A stretch of DNA of 64,000 bases from JACKNG01 sp050184115 (GTDB lineage: Bacteria > Pseudomonadota > Gammaproteobacteria > Ga0077536), in the NCBI GenBank assembly GCA_050184115.1, contig JBFXAQ010000008.1:207823-271822 (forward strand), read 5' to 3'. This document shows, in pieces, positions 40,394-49,591 of this stretch (position 1 is its first letter; each line of letters starts with the position of its first letter). Made by a program: the position numbers and the translations under genes. The notes below the pieces were generated by a model, which did no database searches, was not told the origin of the DNA, and saw nothing but the letters and a program-made list of their open reading frames with translations.

Positions 40394-41729
40394 TGCTGAG
40401 CGGCCGCGGATCGATGGGTTCGCCTTGCGGGACATTCAACGACGCCTGGCGGCGCGCCGCCGCGCGCTCGAGCAGCACTGTCACGGTGTCGGAAACCACT
40501 TCGCGGCGCACCCGGGTCTCGAACAGCATGCTCTCGATCTCCTTGTCGAGCTCGGCGATCGCCGTGTCGGCGTGCTGACGGGCAACCTCGGTGGCATACA
40601 CCTCCGGCACCTGTCGGCCGGACAGCAGCAGCCGCCGGGCATACAGGGCCTTTTCCACGGTACGTGCCGTACTGATCTCGGAGACCAGCCGGCCGATGAT
40701 GAGCCCCTGCTCGGTGGGCGGCATCTCCCGGATGGCCTCGACGACCTGGCGTGTGACCGCGACGCCCGGGGCAGTGACGAGCTCGAGGTTCGCGAGCGTC
40801 GGCGGCGTCGCGCCGCTGACCAGGTTCGCGAGCTCGGTCGTAACCGTCGACGACTCGCTGTAGAGCTTGGGCAGGATCCCGGTGCCGGGGACGCTGTCCT
40901 TGCGGCAGGTGTCGCAGGTGGTGACGATGTTCTCGCCCACCACGTCGACCACCCAGTTTCTTGCCGCTGCCGGTGTCGGCCAGACCTCGGAGAGCCGCGT
41001 GGCCGATGCCGCGGGCACTGGTGCTGTCGAAGTGATCGGCCGGTTCATGTTGATGTTGTAGCCCGCCTGGACGATGTCTCCGGTGAAGCGCAGTACCGGC
41101 TGCCCGGCGCCGCCGGCCGGGCCACCGATCCACGGCACACCGTTGTCGCCGTTCGATGTCTCGACCGATTCCTTCGCGGTCACGGCGTCGTTCCCGCCGA
41201 TCCCCATCTGTACCTTCCAGTCGTTGCCCTTGGAGAGCGTGATGAGATCCGCGTAGGGGTTCTTGCCTTGGGCAATCTCGGCCTCCATCTGCTCGCAGCT
41301 CTTCGTCGCGAGCTGCATGGTCTCCTCCGCCTTCAGCAGCGCGTTCTGGAACAGGTCGTAGAGGCCGGGGTTTGCCCGTTGGAGGATCAGCGCCGGCAGT
41401 GCGGCGATCGCCGACGACGCGGCGGCCGTCATGGCGTTCATCATGTCGTCGACGCCAGACTTGATGTCATTCAGGGTGTTTGTCACGGCGAGCACCGGGT
41501 CGAACTTGCCGCAGCTGTAGCCGAGCCCGAGCTGGGCGGAACCGCCGAGTGTGACGGACACCACCGACGGGTTGGCCGGCGCCGAAACCGGTTCGGCTCC
41601 ACCGATCTCGTAGTACCAGAGGCTGTCCTCGGTCGGCCCTTCGGCGGTATGTGCCGCGGGCGCCGCCAAAACGGCGGCGAGAATGGTCAGTACGGCGAAC
41701 CGGAAGGTGCCTTTGTGCAGGTATGTCAT
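40377..41729 (-). CDS. ICE T4SS protein, PFL_4711 family (TIGR03755)
   Basis: A 450-aa exported protein from ATG 41729, with a signal peptide MTYLHKGTFRFAVLTILAA ending near AHTA-EG. It contains the family stretches YSCGKFDPVLAVTNTLNDI, NPGLYDLFQNALLKAEE and a CxxC pair (TCDTCRK). This is a TraH-like periplasmic or outer-membrane component of the MPF-G apparatus. An upstream ATG at 41813 would add residues before the signal peptide and is rejected. The start overlaps the PFL_4710 gene stop by 4 nt. Confidence 0.88.
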   Translation of the reverse strand: MTYLHKGTFRFAVLTILAAVLAAPAAHTAEGPTEDSLWYYEIGGAEPVSAPANPSVVSVTLGGSAQLGLGYSCGKFDPVLAVTNTLNDIKSGVDDMMNAMTAAASSAIAALPALILQRANPGLYDLFQNALLKAEETMQLATKSCEQMEAEIAQGKNPYADLITLSKGNDWKVQMGIGGNDAVTAKESVETSNGDNGVPWIGGPAGGAGQPVLRFTGDIVQAGYNINMNRPITSTAPVPAASATRLSEVWPTPAAARNWVVDVVGENIVTTCDTCRKDSVPGTGILPKLYSESSTVTTELANLVSGATPPTLANLELVTAPGVAVTRQVVEAIREMPPTEQGLIIGRLVSEISTARTVEKALYARRLLLSGRQVPEVYATEVARQHADTAIAELDKEIESMLFETRVRREVVSDTVTVLLERAAARRQASLNVPQGEPIDPRPLSNGRVQ

Positions 41730-42754
41730 GGCGGGTATGAGATCCAGTTGATGTCGAACAGAAACCACTGCCCGCGGCGGCTGCAGCACTGGTAGGGTCG
41801 CCACAGGTTCCACACGTAGTCACCGGCCGCGTCGACCCGACCGCCACCCCAGCCGGAGAGGCCCACCAGGTCGTTCGTACCGAATACATTGCAGCTCGCC
41901 TCCGGGCGCGGGGTGAGCATCTGCCAGGTGCCGGTGCGGGCGTCCTTCTCGACCAGCGGGCCCGGCGGCCAGACGCGCTGGCTGCCAGAGCTCGGCCCGG
42001 TAAGCGGTACGTAGACATGTGGCTGACCGGTACGGGTCACGATGTCGCCAGCGCGCTGGGCGGTGACAGCGGCGGCCTTGGGTTCCTCCGCCTGAGTCGT
42101 CCAGCCGGTGCGAGGATGCACGCTGCCCCAGGTCTGCAGTGGAAAGGTGCCGACCTCGCGCAGGCCCGGCACCCAGCTGACCGCATAGAAGATCTCCGGG
42201 ATCTCCTGGCGCCAGGACAGGGCATCGAGCCCGGACTGGAAGTACGGGAAGAAGGACGTCGTCTGGGATTCGCAGACGAGGCCGACGCCGGCGACGAGGC
42301 CGGACAATGTACTCAGCGGGTGGCCGATAGCATCGCTCTCGCGGAACACGAGATTGCGGTGATCCTTCCGGTCGCCGGTCCCCTCGGTGCGGTTGCCGGC
42401 GCTGTCGATCGGGACCGGCAGAAGCGCGCCCAGCAGACCGGTTGCAGCCGCGCGCTGGGCGAGACCGAGCGTAGCGCGGATCTCCGCCCACGGATTGCCA
42501 CCGAGCTCGTTGTAGACACTGACGACCAGGTCCGGGTTGTAGTGCCCGACCTTGAGCGAAGTACGGACGCGACAGCCGGTCCAGGAGCAACGCAGCCAGA
42601 AGCACACGCCCACCGGCATCCAGCGCATGCAGGCAAAGGTCGCCGCGGTCGTCTGGGCGATGATGCCGGGTGTGGTGACCGCTGCTGCTTGGCTCCCGGC
42701 GGATACCAGGAGCAGCAATGCCAAGCCGAGAACAGGGAGGCGCTGACGCCTCAT
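41726..42754 (-). CDS. ICE T4SS protein, PFL_4710 family (TIGR03756, TraU-like)
   Basis: A 342-aa protein with an N-terminal signal peptide (LPVLGLALLLLVSAGSQA). It is rich in cysteines in the mature part (FACMRWMPVGVCFWLRCSW), suggesting disulfides formed in the periplasm. These resemble TraU of F-type systems, needed for DNA transfer. It lies between the PFL_4709 and PFL_4711 genes with 4-nt overlaps on both sides, the invariant order in this ICE family. Confidence 0.88.
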   Translation of the reverse strand: MRRQRLPVLGLALLLLVSAGSQAAAVTTPGIIAQTTAATFACMRWMPVGVCFWLRCSWTGCRVRTSLKVGHYNPDLVVSVYNELGGNPWAEIRATLGLAQRAAATGLLGALLPVPIDSAGNRTEGTGDRKDHRNLVFRESDAIGHPLSTLSGLVAGVGLVCESQTTSFFPYFQSGLDALSWRQEIPEIFYAVSWVPGLREVGTFPLQTWGSVHPRTGWTTQAEEPKAAAVTAQRAGDIVTRTGQPHVYVPLTGPSSGSQRVWPPGPLVEKDARTGTWQMLTPRPEASCNVFGTNDLVGLSGWGGGRVDAAGDYVWNLWRPYQCCSRRGQWFLFDINWISYPP

Positions 42755-43203
42755 CGGGTCTGCTCCCGTTGCCAGACCTCGAAACGGTCGAGCGCCTGGA
42801 CCACGTCCGTCACGCCGTAGACAACAGCGCGTCCGTCGAACACGATGGCGGGATGGCGATCGACGCCGTACTGCACTGCCTTGGCAAGCCCAAATGCCGC
42901 GTTCTTTGCCGGCGCCATACGGGCGTCGTCCAGGAGCTGGATCCGACGGAGCGCTTCCGCCTTCGAGGCGTCAGGGTCAGCCGGGAGGCCTTCGGACAGC
43001 CCCGATTCGAAGCGTTCGAGGCCGTCCACGGCGTAGATCGTGATGGTCGCGGTTCGCACTCGCTTGTGCTCGGCACCAACGACCGGCTGCTCGCTTTTGG
43101 TGAAGACCTCGATGACCAGCGCGTCGCCCGCCCAAGCGGGCACGCTAAAGGCCAGGGGCCCAAAAAGAGCCAGTCCAACCAGGGCGTGAGATAAAGCGAG
43201 CAT
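42751..43203 (-). CDS. ICE protein, PFL_4709 family (TIGR03757)
   Basis: A 150-aa exported protein (signal peptide LSHALVGLALFGPLAFSVPAWA). Its mature domain looks thioredoxin-like (VIEVFTKSEQPVVG near the start, PAIVFDGRAVVYGVTDV near the end) but has no CxxC redox pair. It resembles TrbC-like periplasmic factors for pilus or T4SS assembly. It is the first gene of the PFL_4709-4710-4711 run and overlaps the next by 4 nt. A 119-nt gap with hairpins separates it from the cargo gene upstream. Confidence 0.86.
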   Translation of the reverse strand: MLALSHALVGLALFGPLAFSVPAWAGDALVIEVFTKSEQPVVGAEHKRVRTATITIYAVDGLERFESGLSEGLPADPDASKAEALRRIQLLDDARMAPAKNAAFGLAKAVQYGVDRHPAIVFDGRAVVYGVTDVVQALDRFEVWQREQTR

Positions 43204-43222
43204 CTCTCGGTCTCGGATCGTG

Positions 43223-43303
43223 GGACGATGCTCGCCATCGTCCGCGCGGACAGAGACCCGAGGAAGGGAAAACCCGCGCAGCCAACGTGCGGCTTTTAGC
43301 CGC
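43223..43303 (-). promoter_or_regulatory. Two hairpins between the cargo gene and the PFL_4709 gene
   Basis: GGACGATG/CATCGTCC (43223-43230 with 43236-43243, 5-nt loop) and GCGGCT/AGCCGC (43289-43294 with 43298-43303, 3-nt loop) are both perfect. The second lies just after the cargo stop and could end or slow its transcript, but there is no long T-run. The gap also separates two parts of the T4SS cluster, so it may carry the promoter of the downstream genes. Confidence 0.4.
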
Positions 43304-43322
43304 CGTCAGCTGCACCGGCGGT

Positions 43323-44102
43323 TTATTCGCTTGAGAGGTAGTTCTTGAGCTGGGTGTGAAACGCGCGCATCTGCTGGACGTTGGCGTCCATCATGGAGTT
43401 GTCCAGCCACCAATTCGTATCGGGCCGTAGAACCTTCTTCGGCATGTAATCGGGATTCTCGGTGATCGAGCGGAACGTCGCGATGTCGCTATCGGTATTG
43501 ATGATCAACACCTTCTTCCATTGATCGTTCGGGTCGAAGTTGATCACGAAGAAGGGATCAGCCCCCCAATCTTCATCGGGCCCCGTGATTCCGTCCAACG
43601 CATCGGCCTTTTCGGCCGCTGTCATCTCCGACGAGATCAGGGTCTCGAACGACGGCCGCCTGCGATGATCGAAGTAACCTTCATCGAGTCCACCGAGGGA
43701 CTCCATTTCATCGATCATCTCCAGAGCAACAGTCGCAGGGAGGGTCCAACAGCCATCCTTGGTCAGATAGAAACGCCGGTTTGAACCGTTGGCCGAGTAC
43801 TTGGTCCGCCAGCTCAGAGTCCACCAGGACTTTTCGACGCCGGCGCTTGTCCGTTCCTGCAAAGCCAGTTTGACGGGAATGCCGTCCACAACGCGCGAGA
43901 CCTCTAGCTGTCGGTCATACGTGGTCGTTGGCGTTCTGCTCTTCGATTTCGTCTTCGAACCACCACCGGGCGCCCGAGCCACTATCCAAGCCTCCCGGTA
44001 GTCGTCGGCAGCGTGCATGAGTAGTTCCCTGTTCTCGCCCGTTGGCGCCTCGATATAGGCATCTACCGCCCCAAGTAGAGGTCGTGAAATGGACTTCTCC
44101 AT
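43323..44102 (-). CDS. Orphan cargo protein of unknown function
   Basis: A 259-aa soluble protein, start ATG 44102 chosen because AAGGAG lies 6 nt upstream (a longer start at 44120 lacks this). No recognised family. It is rich in Trp, Asp and Asn (YREAWIVARA, SWWTLSWRTK, NFDPNDQWKKVLIINTDSD), with no signal peptide or membrane segment. It interrupts the T4SS genes between the VirB4-like ATPase and PFL_4709 genes, a spot where related ICEs vary in content. It has a near-ideal promoter of its own. A toxin, defence or regulatory role is possible but not supported by a motif. Confidence 0.7.
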   Translation of the reverse strand: MEKSISRPLLGAVDAYIEAPTGENRELLMHAADDYREAWIVARAPGGGSKTKSKSRTPTTTYDRQLEVSRVVDGIPVKLALQERTSAGVEKSWWTLSWRTKYSANGSNRRFYLTKDGCWTLPATVALEMIDEMESLGGLDEGYFDHRRRPSFETLISSEMTAAEKADALDGITGPDEDWGADPFFVINFDPNDQWKKVLIINTDSDIATFRSITENPDYMPKKVLRPDTNWWLDNSMMDANVQQMRAFHTQLKNYLSSE

Positions 44103-44114
44103 GCCCCGCTCCTT

Positions 44115-44189
44115 ACTCACTCTCAGCGGTAATTGGCGAGTATACTACTCACATTAATTCTGAGTGTAAAGGCCCATCACTCACATTTA
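44115..44189 (-). repeat. ACTCAC repeats phased at 32 bp across the cargo promoter
   Basis: ACTCAC begins at 44115, 44147 and 44179, exactly 32 bp apart (about three helical turns). The last two share the longer form ACTCACATT. Copies flank and overlap the promoter, and one lies just upstream of the ribosome-binding site. The arrangement looks like a cooperative operator. Confidence 0.55.
44142..44170 (-). promoter_or_regulatory. Strong sigma-70-like promoter of the orphan cargo gene
   Basis: Reading the minus strand, TTTACA (44165-44170), a 17-bp spacer and TAGTAT (44142-44147) match the consensus well and lie about 40 nt before the start codon. The spacer contains ACTCA-N9-TGAGT, an inverted repeat that could bind a repressor. 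Confidence 0.7.
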
Positions 44190-44242
44190 TTACCCAGAAT
44201 CTACTCGCATGCTCACCGCCCCTTCCGTGGCTGGCGTCGAGT

Positions 44243-46990
44243 TCAACCGCCGCGTCGAGCCGCAATCCGCTCTGCCACGACATGCACCGCCTCGAGTTCG
44301 GTGCAGCCACGCTCGCGCATGATCTCTGCGCGCTCGGCCTTCTCGTGCTTCTCGGTCATAGCCAGGGCCAGCGACAGAGGTGGCGGCACGCTGCGGAACA
44401 GGGCCTCGAGGTTGTCCGACAGCACAACGCCCTCGACATACTTGCCGGGTTCCTTGCGTGCCGACAGCAGCAGGCTGCGCTGCTCCTCGTTGAGATCCTT
44501 GAAGCGCGCGATCTGCTCGACCTCTTCCTTCGGCATCACGAGGCAGAGCCACCATTCCATCATGTTGAGCATCTTGCGGCTCGCGTCGGGGAAGTCCTCG
44601 AGGTTCTGCGTCGCGATCCAGAACCAGGCGCCGAGTTTGCGCCACATCTTCGTGATCTTGACGACGTAGCGCGCAAGCAGGGGGTTGGTCGTGATGATGT
44701 GCCCCTCGTCAGTGACGACGAGAGTCGGGCGCGCATCGCTTTGGTGGCGCTCGACCAGGTCGTTGATGTGACTCATCATCGAGATGTAGGCGACGGTCAG
44801 CTGATCCTCGTAGCCCTCACGAGCGAGCATCCCCATTTCCAGGATCGTCACGTCCGCCGCTGGCCAAGGCTTTCCGGGGCGGTCGAAGAACTGTCCTGCG
44901 AGCCCCGAACAGAAGAGCGCCATGCCGTCGCCCATCTCGAGTGCCCGGTTGCGCCGGTGCTCTGGCAGGCCAGTATCGCGACCGATGCTGGTCAGCGCCG
45001 CGACGACATCCCGGGTCAACACCTGGTCGCGACCTTGCTCGGCCACGGACTTTGCGGCGAGCAGGATGGCGTTCCGGATCAGTAGACGATCCGCCCGGGT
45101 CATGCGCGCGTCTTCGCGCTCGTCGCCACCGGTGATCATGATCCGTGCGGCGATCTCCATCTCGCCGAGGATGTCGCGGCCCGGGCCCTCGCTGTCCTCT
45201 TCGTCATCATCGTCGCTCTCTTCGAGCGCTTCCGTATCGGTCACGAGCTTTATGCGCCGGTCCTTGTCCAGCAGCCGTAACGCATCGGCGAACGGCGGCA
45301 GACTCACATCGGCACCGGGGTTGAGCGTCACCTGGTTGACGTCGAGCCCGTGGCTGGCGAAGTGCTGCCCGAGCAGCGAGAACGAACCGCCGGCCTCGAT
45401 GATGAAGATGCGCGGACGGTGAATCGCGGCCATCTGCTGCAGCAGGTAGACCAGCAGCGCGGATTTGCCGGCCCCGGTGGGTCCGAGAATCAGCATGTGC
45501 GCGTTCTTCTTGCGATCCGCCCGGTGCAAGGGGTCGAACACCAGGGGTTCGGCACCCCGGTTGAAGAAGACGAGCCCGGGATTACCGGTGCCGCGCGAGC
45601 GGCCATAGAGCGGGAACAGGTTTGCGATGTGCCTGGAGAACACCAGGCGCGACCGACGGCTGACCCGATCAAGGCGGGCGTCGTAGGCCATGGGCAAATT
45701 GCGCAGGTAGCTGTCGAGTGCCAGCAGGTCCGCCTCGCGGGCGATCGGATGCAGGCCGTTGGGCAGTAGCAAAGCGTTCAGCTGATTGACGTTCGTCCGC
45801 AGGTCCGCGAGATCCTCACCGCGGACGTAGAACGCCAGTTGCAGCGGATAGAGCTTGTTGCCGGTGGCCATCTCGCGCTCCACCGCGCTGGCGTCTTCAC
45901 GCGTCAACTCGGCCTCCGCCGAATCGCCCACCGCGGCGCGCTTGACCAGCCCGATGTGGTTGCGCACCAGATCCTGGGGCTTCACGGTGATGGTGAGCGC
46001 CATCACGGCGTGCTCGGGCAAGCGATCGAACAGAGAGAACACGTGATCGCCGGATGGGCGTTCTGCCGTCATGTGGCCGATGTCCGGCGCCCGCCGGAGC
46101 CCCTGCACCGTGACGAGGGTGTGCGGCAGCCCATCGAACCACCAGGTGGCTGATGCGTTGTCGGACTTCGGCGCAGAGAGCGTCAGCACTTCCCCAAGAT
46201 CCGCACCGAAGGGCAGGTCCTCATCGCCGGGGTACGGTGCGGCCGCCAGCAGCTTCTCCGCGTCGCCCTGCGCACAATCCGGCCGTGGATTGAACCAAGG
46301 CAGTAGCCAGCGGTAGAGGTCTCCGCCCGAGCCGCGCCGGCAGCGAATTCCAGCAGCAGCGAGCGCCGCCGTCCATTTGGTGGCGACGTCGTTGAGCTCG
46401 GCCTCCACCTCAAGCGCGCTCGGCACCCGGCCTCGAGCGTTCAGCCGCCGATAGAGTACCGCCCGAACTCGCCGCACCTGGCCACGCCAGACAGTACCGG
46501 TCAGGGCCGAATCCTCGAACAGACCACCGGGGCGGCTGATGCGGGCGCAATGGGCCATCAGCAGTTCAAGGTAGTGCCGGGTGTACGCATTCTCACCGGC
46601 TCCCGGAGGCAGGTAGGCCTCGACCTGGTGCAGCAGCTCCGACAGGCTGGGCTCGTCCTGCACGTAGAGCTGGAGGATCCAGGGGGCATCGTCGAGCTCC
46701 GGGATGGCTTCGGTGATCGCGGTCTGGATCGCGTCGCGCAGCTCCGCCATGAAGCCCGGCGTCCGCGCCTCGGTACCTGCCGGCGTCAGCTCGAACAGCG
46801 CGCCGACACTGACCCCGTCCTCGAGCAGGAAGCAGCGGCTGTCGGGCAGATACTCGACCCAGGGCAGGAAATCGGTGAAGGACGGCGGCCTGGCGTACAA
46901 GGCCTTCACGTCGGCCGTCGTGAGTGGGCGTGGCTCGGCCGCGGATTCCGTTGAAGCCAGCCGGATCGTGGTCAGGGAGAACCCGGCCAT
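44243..46990 (-). CDS. Conjugative transfer ATPase, PFL_4706 family (VirB4/TraC-like, TIGR03744)
   Basis: The 915-aa ATPase energises T4SS assembly at the inner membrane. Walker A is GPTGAGKS (about residues 502-509) in HMLILGPTGAGKSALLVYLL, and Walker B lies in PTLVVTDEGHII (about 758). The N-terminal half is the TraC_F-type domain (PPSFTDFLPWVEYL, LPEHAVMALTITVKP). An acidic low-complexity insert (EESDDDDEEDSEGPG) sits near residue 595. The start is 2 nt after the TIGR03751 lipoprotein stop. It is intact and essential for conjugation in relatives. Confidence 0.93.
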   Translation of the reverse strand: MAGFSLTTIRLASTESAAEPRPLTTADVKALYARPPSFTDFLPWVEYLPDSRCFLLEDGVSVGALFELTPAGTEARTPGFMAELRDAIQTAITEAIPELDDAPWILQLYVQDEPSLSELLHQVEAYLPPGAGENAYTRHYLELLMAHCARISRPGGLFEDSALTGTVWRGQVRRVRAVLYRRLNARGRVPSALEVEAELNDVATKWTAALAAAGIRCRRGSGGDLYRWLLPWFNPRPDCAQGDAEKLLAAAPYPGDEDLPFGADLGEVLTLSAPKSDNASATWWFDGLPHTLVTVQGLRRAPDIGHMTAERPSGDHVFSLFDRLPEHAVMALTITVKPQDLVRNHIGLVKRAAVGDSAEAELTREDASAVEREMATGNKLYPLQLAFYVRGEDLADLRTNVNQLNALLLPNGLHPIAREADLLALDSYLRNLPMAYDARLDRVSRRSRLVFSRHIANLFPLYGRSRGTGNPGLVFFNRGAEPLVFDPLHRADRKKNAHMLILGPTGAGKSALLVYLLQQMAAIHRPRIFIIEAGGSFSLLGQHFASHGLDVNQVTLNPGADVSLPPFADALRLLDKDRRIKLVTDTEALEESDDDDEEDSEGPGRDILGEMEIAARIMITGGDEREDARMTRADRLLIRNAILLAAKSVAEQGRDQVLTRDVVAALTSIGRDTGLPEHRRNRALEMGDGMALFCSGLAGQFFDRPGKPWPAADVTILEMGMLAREGYEDQLTVAYISMMSHINDLVERHQSDARPTLVVTDEGHIITTNPLLARYVVKITKMWRKLGAWFWIATQNLEDFPDASRKMLNMMEWWLCLVMPKEEVEQIARFKDLNEEQRSLLLSARKEPGKYVEGVVLSDNLEALFRSVPPPLSLALAMTEKHEKAERAEIMRERGCTELEAVHVVAERIAARRGG

Positions 46991-46992
46991 GC

Positions 46993-47403
46993 TCAGCGCT
47001 GCCCGCTCGGGACTTCGCCCGGCAGTGCGTACTCCACCCGGTCGTAGAGCGTGAAGGTCGTGGCATAGCCCGGGACCGGCACGCGCTCGGCTCCCGCAAG
47101 GTGCGGGAACACATACATCACCAGCGTCGGGTTGGGCAGCCTTGGGAAGATCGTCTCGAGCTCGGTGTGCGCGGTGCGCGAATAGCCGGCCAGGTCTACG
47201 TCGTTGTCACCGAGCGGACGCGTGCCCAGCTCCCGCCGCAGGACATAAGGATCGTCGGCGCCCATGCCCTCGAAGTGCGCGTCGTAGATCGCCTTCATGG
47301 ACGGCCCGTCCTGCGGCAACACCGACTCCTTGGTACTGGCGCAACCGCCGAGCGCGAGGCTAATCCAGGCGATGGTGACGATCGGGCGCAGTCGCGAGTG
47401 CAT
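46993..47403 (-). CDS. Conjugative transfer lipoprotein, TIGR03751 family
   Basis: A 136-aa lipoprotein: signal MHSRLRPIVTIAWISLALGG with the lipidated Cys at residue 21 in ALGGC-AS. The mature part carries the family MKAIYDAHFEGMGADDPYVL segment. It is predicted outer-membrane anchored and part of the T4SS core (TraV-like role). It overlaps the preceding PFL_4705 gene by 44 nt and is followed by the ATPase gene after 2 nt. Confidence 0.9.
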   Translation of the reverse strand: MHSRLRPIVTIAWISLALGGCASTKESVLPQDGPSMKAIYDAHFEGMGADDPYVLRRELGTRPLGDNDVDLAGYSRTAHTELETIFPRLPNPTLVMYVFPHLAGAERVPVPGYATTFTLYDRVEYALPGEVPSGQR

Positions 47404-48769
47404 GATTCAGTTTCCTGCCTTGGGGATCGAGGTCGATGGCGAGTTCGCGATCGACATGGATGGCTACAGCCGTGCCGGCTGGTACGAATACCGCATCGAA
47501 GCTCTGGGACTGGCGTTCGAGCAGCCACTTGGCGACTTCGTCGCTGCCGCCGGCCACGGTCTTGCCGAGGACGTAGGTACCGACATCTCCGGTGACGCTG
47601 TCGGTCACGCTGCCGAGGTTACTGACCACCGAGGTCGTCTCGGCGGCCGCTGCCGCGTCCGCTGCTGCCTGGATGGCTTGCACGCCGATCCGCTGGGTCA
47701 GAAAGGACGCGGCATTGGTCTTGCGGTCGCCGCTGATGCACGGGATGCCTTGGGCATCCGAGATCCAACCGAGCGGCTCGTCGCGTCCCCCTTGCCCGCT
47801 CGCCTGGGCACTGCGGTCGTCGCTCGAGATCGTGCGGATGGTGCCGTCGTCGAAGACGAACGTGACCGATTCCAGCCGACCGGTGACGCAGGACAGCGTC
47901 CAATCACCGACCGCGGTGCCGCTCCAGACCATGCCCTGCACGCCGGGCACCGTCAGGCCGTTGGCGGCCAGGTTTTCGCTGCCTGTGATCACCTTGAATG
48001 GCATCGGGTCGCGCACCTGGCCCTGGATCGGGATCCGACCGACGAGTGCGGTCATCGCCGTCGAGCCGATGAGCGTGGCATTGCGGGGGACCGTGTAGGC
48101 GGGTCGACTCTTGAGCGCGTCAACCTGGCCTCGCGCGTTGGTCACGACCTGCCCGGTGCGAGTGCGGGCACCGTCGAGATAGCCGCCCGCGGTCTGCCCG
48201 GCCCGGTCCAACAAGCCCGGCTCTGATCCGGCCGCGGCCGGCGCATCGAGCGGTTCTACCCAGATCAGGCTCGGCGCCGGCCCTTGCGTACCGACACCCT
48301 CGAGACCGAGTCCCACGGGAATGTCGCTACCGCTGCCCGGCTGCACCCGCGCCACCGACTCGGCCAGCCGGTCGACCCGGTCGGTCAGCGAGGCGAGTAC
48401 GCCGGAATCGATCCGGCCCTGGTTCTCTGCGTCGCGCTCGCGGGACAAGAGCTCCCGGCGCAGCCGCGTGGCGACGTTCTCCTCGATCTGGGTGCGGTTG
48501 GCGACCAGGGTCTGGTTCTCCCTGGCGAGGGTCGCATTCTCCCGGCGCAGCGCCTCGACCTCCGCGGTCATCGCGGCGACGTTGGCCGTGAGTGTCTTGA
48601 TGGTGTCGGCCGGCGTGTCGGCATCCGGGGCCGGCGCCGTCGGCACGTTGTCCAGCACGACGCCGCTGTCCTCCTCCTGCGAGCAGGACTTCAGCGTCAC
48701 GAAGGCCAACATCAGCACGACGGCGCCACCGAGAATCGGCAACAGGCGATTGGAGGTCGCGGCAGGCAT
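47360..48769 (-). CDS. ICE T4SS protein, PFL_4705 family (TIGR03752, TraB/VirB10-like)
   Basis: A 469-aa protein anchored by one N-terminal membrane helix (LLPILGGAVVLMLAFVTL). Next come a coiled coil (TLTANVAAMTAEVEALRREN, about 60-110) and a beta-rich periplasmic C-terminus (VFVPAGTAVAIHVDRELAID) like TraB/VirB10 proteins that bridge inner and outer membranes. Its position between the PFL_4704 and TIGR03751 genes fits the invariant order. Confidence 0.9.
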   Translation of the reverse strand: MPAATSNRLLPILGGAVVLMLAFVTLKSCSQEEDSGVVLDNVPTAPAPDADTPADTIKTLTANVAAMTAEVEALRRENATLARENQTLVANRTQIEENVATRLRRELLSRERDAENQGRIDSGVLASLTDRVDRLAESVARVQPGSGSDIPVGLGLEGVGTQGPAPSLIWVEPLDAPAAAGSEPGLLDRAGQTAGGYLDGARTRTGQVVTNARGQVDALKSRPAYTVPRNATLIGSTAMTALVGRIPIQGQVRDPMPFKVITGSENLAANGLTVPGVQGMVWSGTAVGDWTLSCVTGRLESVTFVFDDGTIRTISSDDRSAQASGQGGRDEPLGWISDAQGIPCISGDRKTNAASFLTQRIGVQAIQAAADAAAAAETTSVVSNLGSVTDSVTGDVGTYVLGKTVAGGSDEVAKWLLERQSQSFDAVFVPAGTAVAIHVDRELAIDLDPQGRKLNHALATAPDRHHRLD

Positions 48770-48775
48770 ATTCGG

Positions 48776-49591
48776 CTACCGCAGCGAGGCCGCGAACGGC
48801 CGGTCCGAGATCAGGTACACGACCGTGCGATCGGCCTCGCTGCCGGCCTCGTGCAGCCGGTTGTGTTGGAAGGCCGCCGTGAGCCAGCGACCCCGCAGGG
48901 TCCGCGGATCCAGGGTCTGCGGCCGATCCGTCGTGTTCGTGAGCTTGGCCGCCGTGACATAAAGATCGCCGGCGCGCCAGGCGATGAGGGGTAGCGCCTC
49001 GACAGCGGCACCGCGCACCAGTGCCACCGGCTCGCGCTTGACGGGAACCCGGACGACGCCGGGAAGCTCCTGGAGCAACCGTGCCGGGGCGTACATCTGT
49101 TGGGCGGCGAAGCGCGTCAGAGTGACGTAACCGTATTGCGGCGGACCTGACGTCACCGTCGGCTCTGAACCGTTCGCAGACGCCTCGTCCGGCAGATAGA
49201 TCTCAATGGGGCTGCTTCCGCCCCCATCGGCCACTGCGGAAAGGTCGAGCAGGTAGACCTGCCCGTTGTCGATCCCACGCACGATCAAGCGGGTTGCGGC
49301 GAACGGCTGGCTTGCCAGCAGGTAGAGCGTGCCGTCGATGCTCTGTACGCGCAGCGCCCCTTGGATCTGTGGTGGCACGCCGATCCTGACCGCCCCCGGA
49401 AAATGAACGAGCCGTTCGGCACCGACTGCGAGCTCGACGGCTATGGGCGTCTTGCGCCAGGCGATGCGTTCCGGCGTTTCTGGCGCCGCGTTGACTCCCG
49501 CCGCCTGCAGCAGAAGGAGTACCGCGAGCATGGCGGACATCCACCACCGCGACTCGGGTGTTGCGGCTGCAGCTGGGCTATGCGCCACCAT
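48776..49591 (-). CDS. ICE T4SS protein, PFL_4704 family (TIGR03749, TraK-like)
   Basis: A 271-aa secreted protein. ATG 49591 is preferred because GGAGG lies 5 nt upstream, giving a 14-nt overlap with the upstream gene; an ATG at 49618 is less likely. The signal region SAMLAVLLLLQAAGVNA precedes a beta-rich domain (VHFPGAVRIGVPPQIQGALR), typical of TraK/VirB9-like secretins of the core complex. It is 6 nt from the next gene. Confidence 0.88.
   Translation of the reverse strand: MVAHSPAAAATPESRWWMSAMLAVLLLLQAAGVNAAPETPERIAWRKTPIAVELAVGAERLVHFPGAVRIGVPPQIQGALRVQSIDGTLYLLASQPFAATRLIVRGIDNGQVYLLDLSAVADGGGSSPIEIYLPDEASANGSEPTVTSGPPQYGYVTLTRFAAQQMYAPARLLQELPGVVRVPVKREPVALVRGAAVEALPLIAWRAGDLYVTAAKLTNTTDRPQTLDPRTLRGRWLTAAFQHNRLHEAGSEADRTVVYLISDRPFAASLR

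Noticed and set aside
44211..44216. A fourth 32-bp-phased copy (GCTCAC) of the ACTCAC repeat
   Set aside because: It differs at the first base and lacks the ATT extension, so it may be chance.
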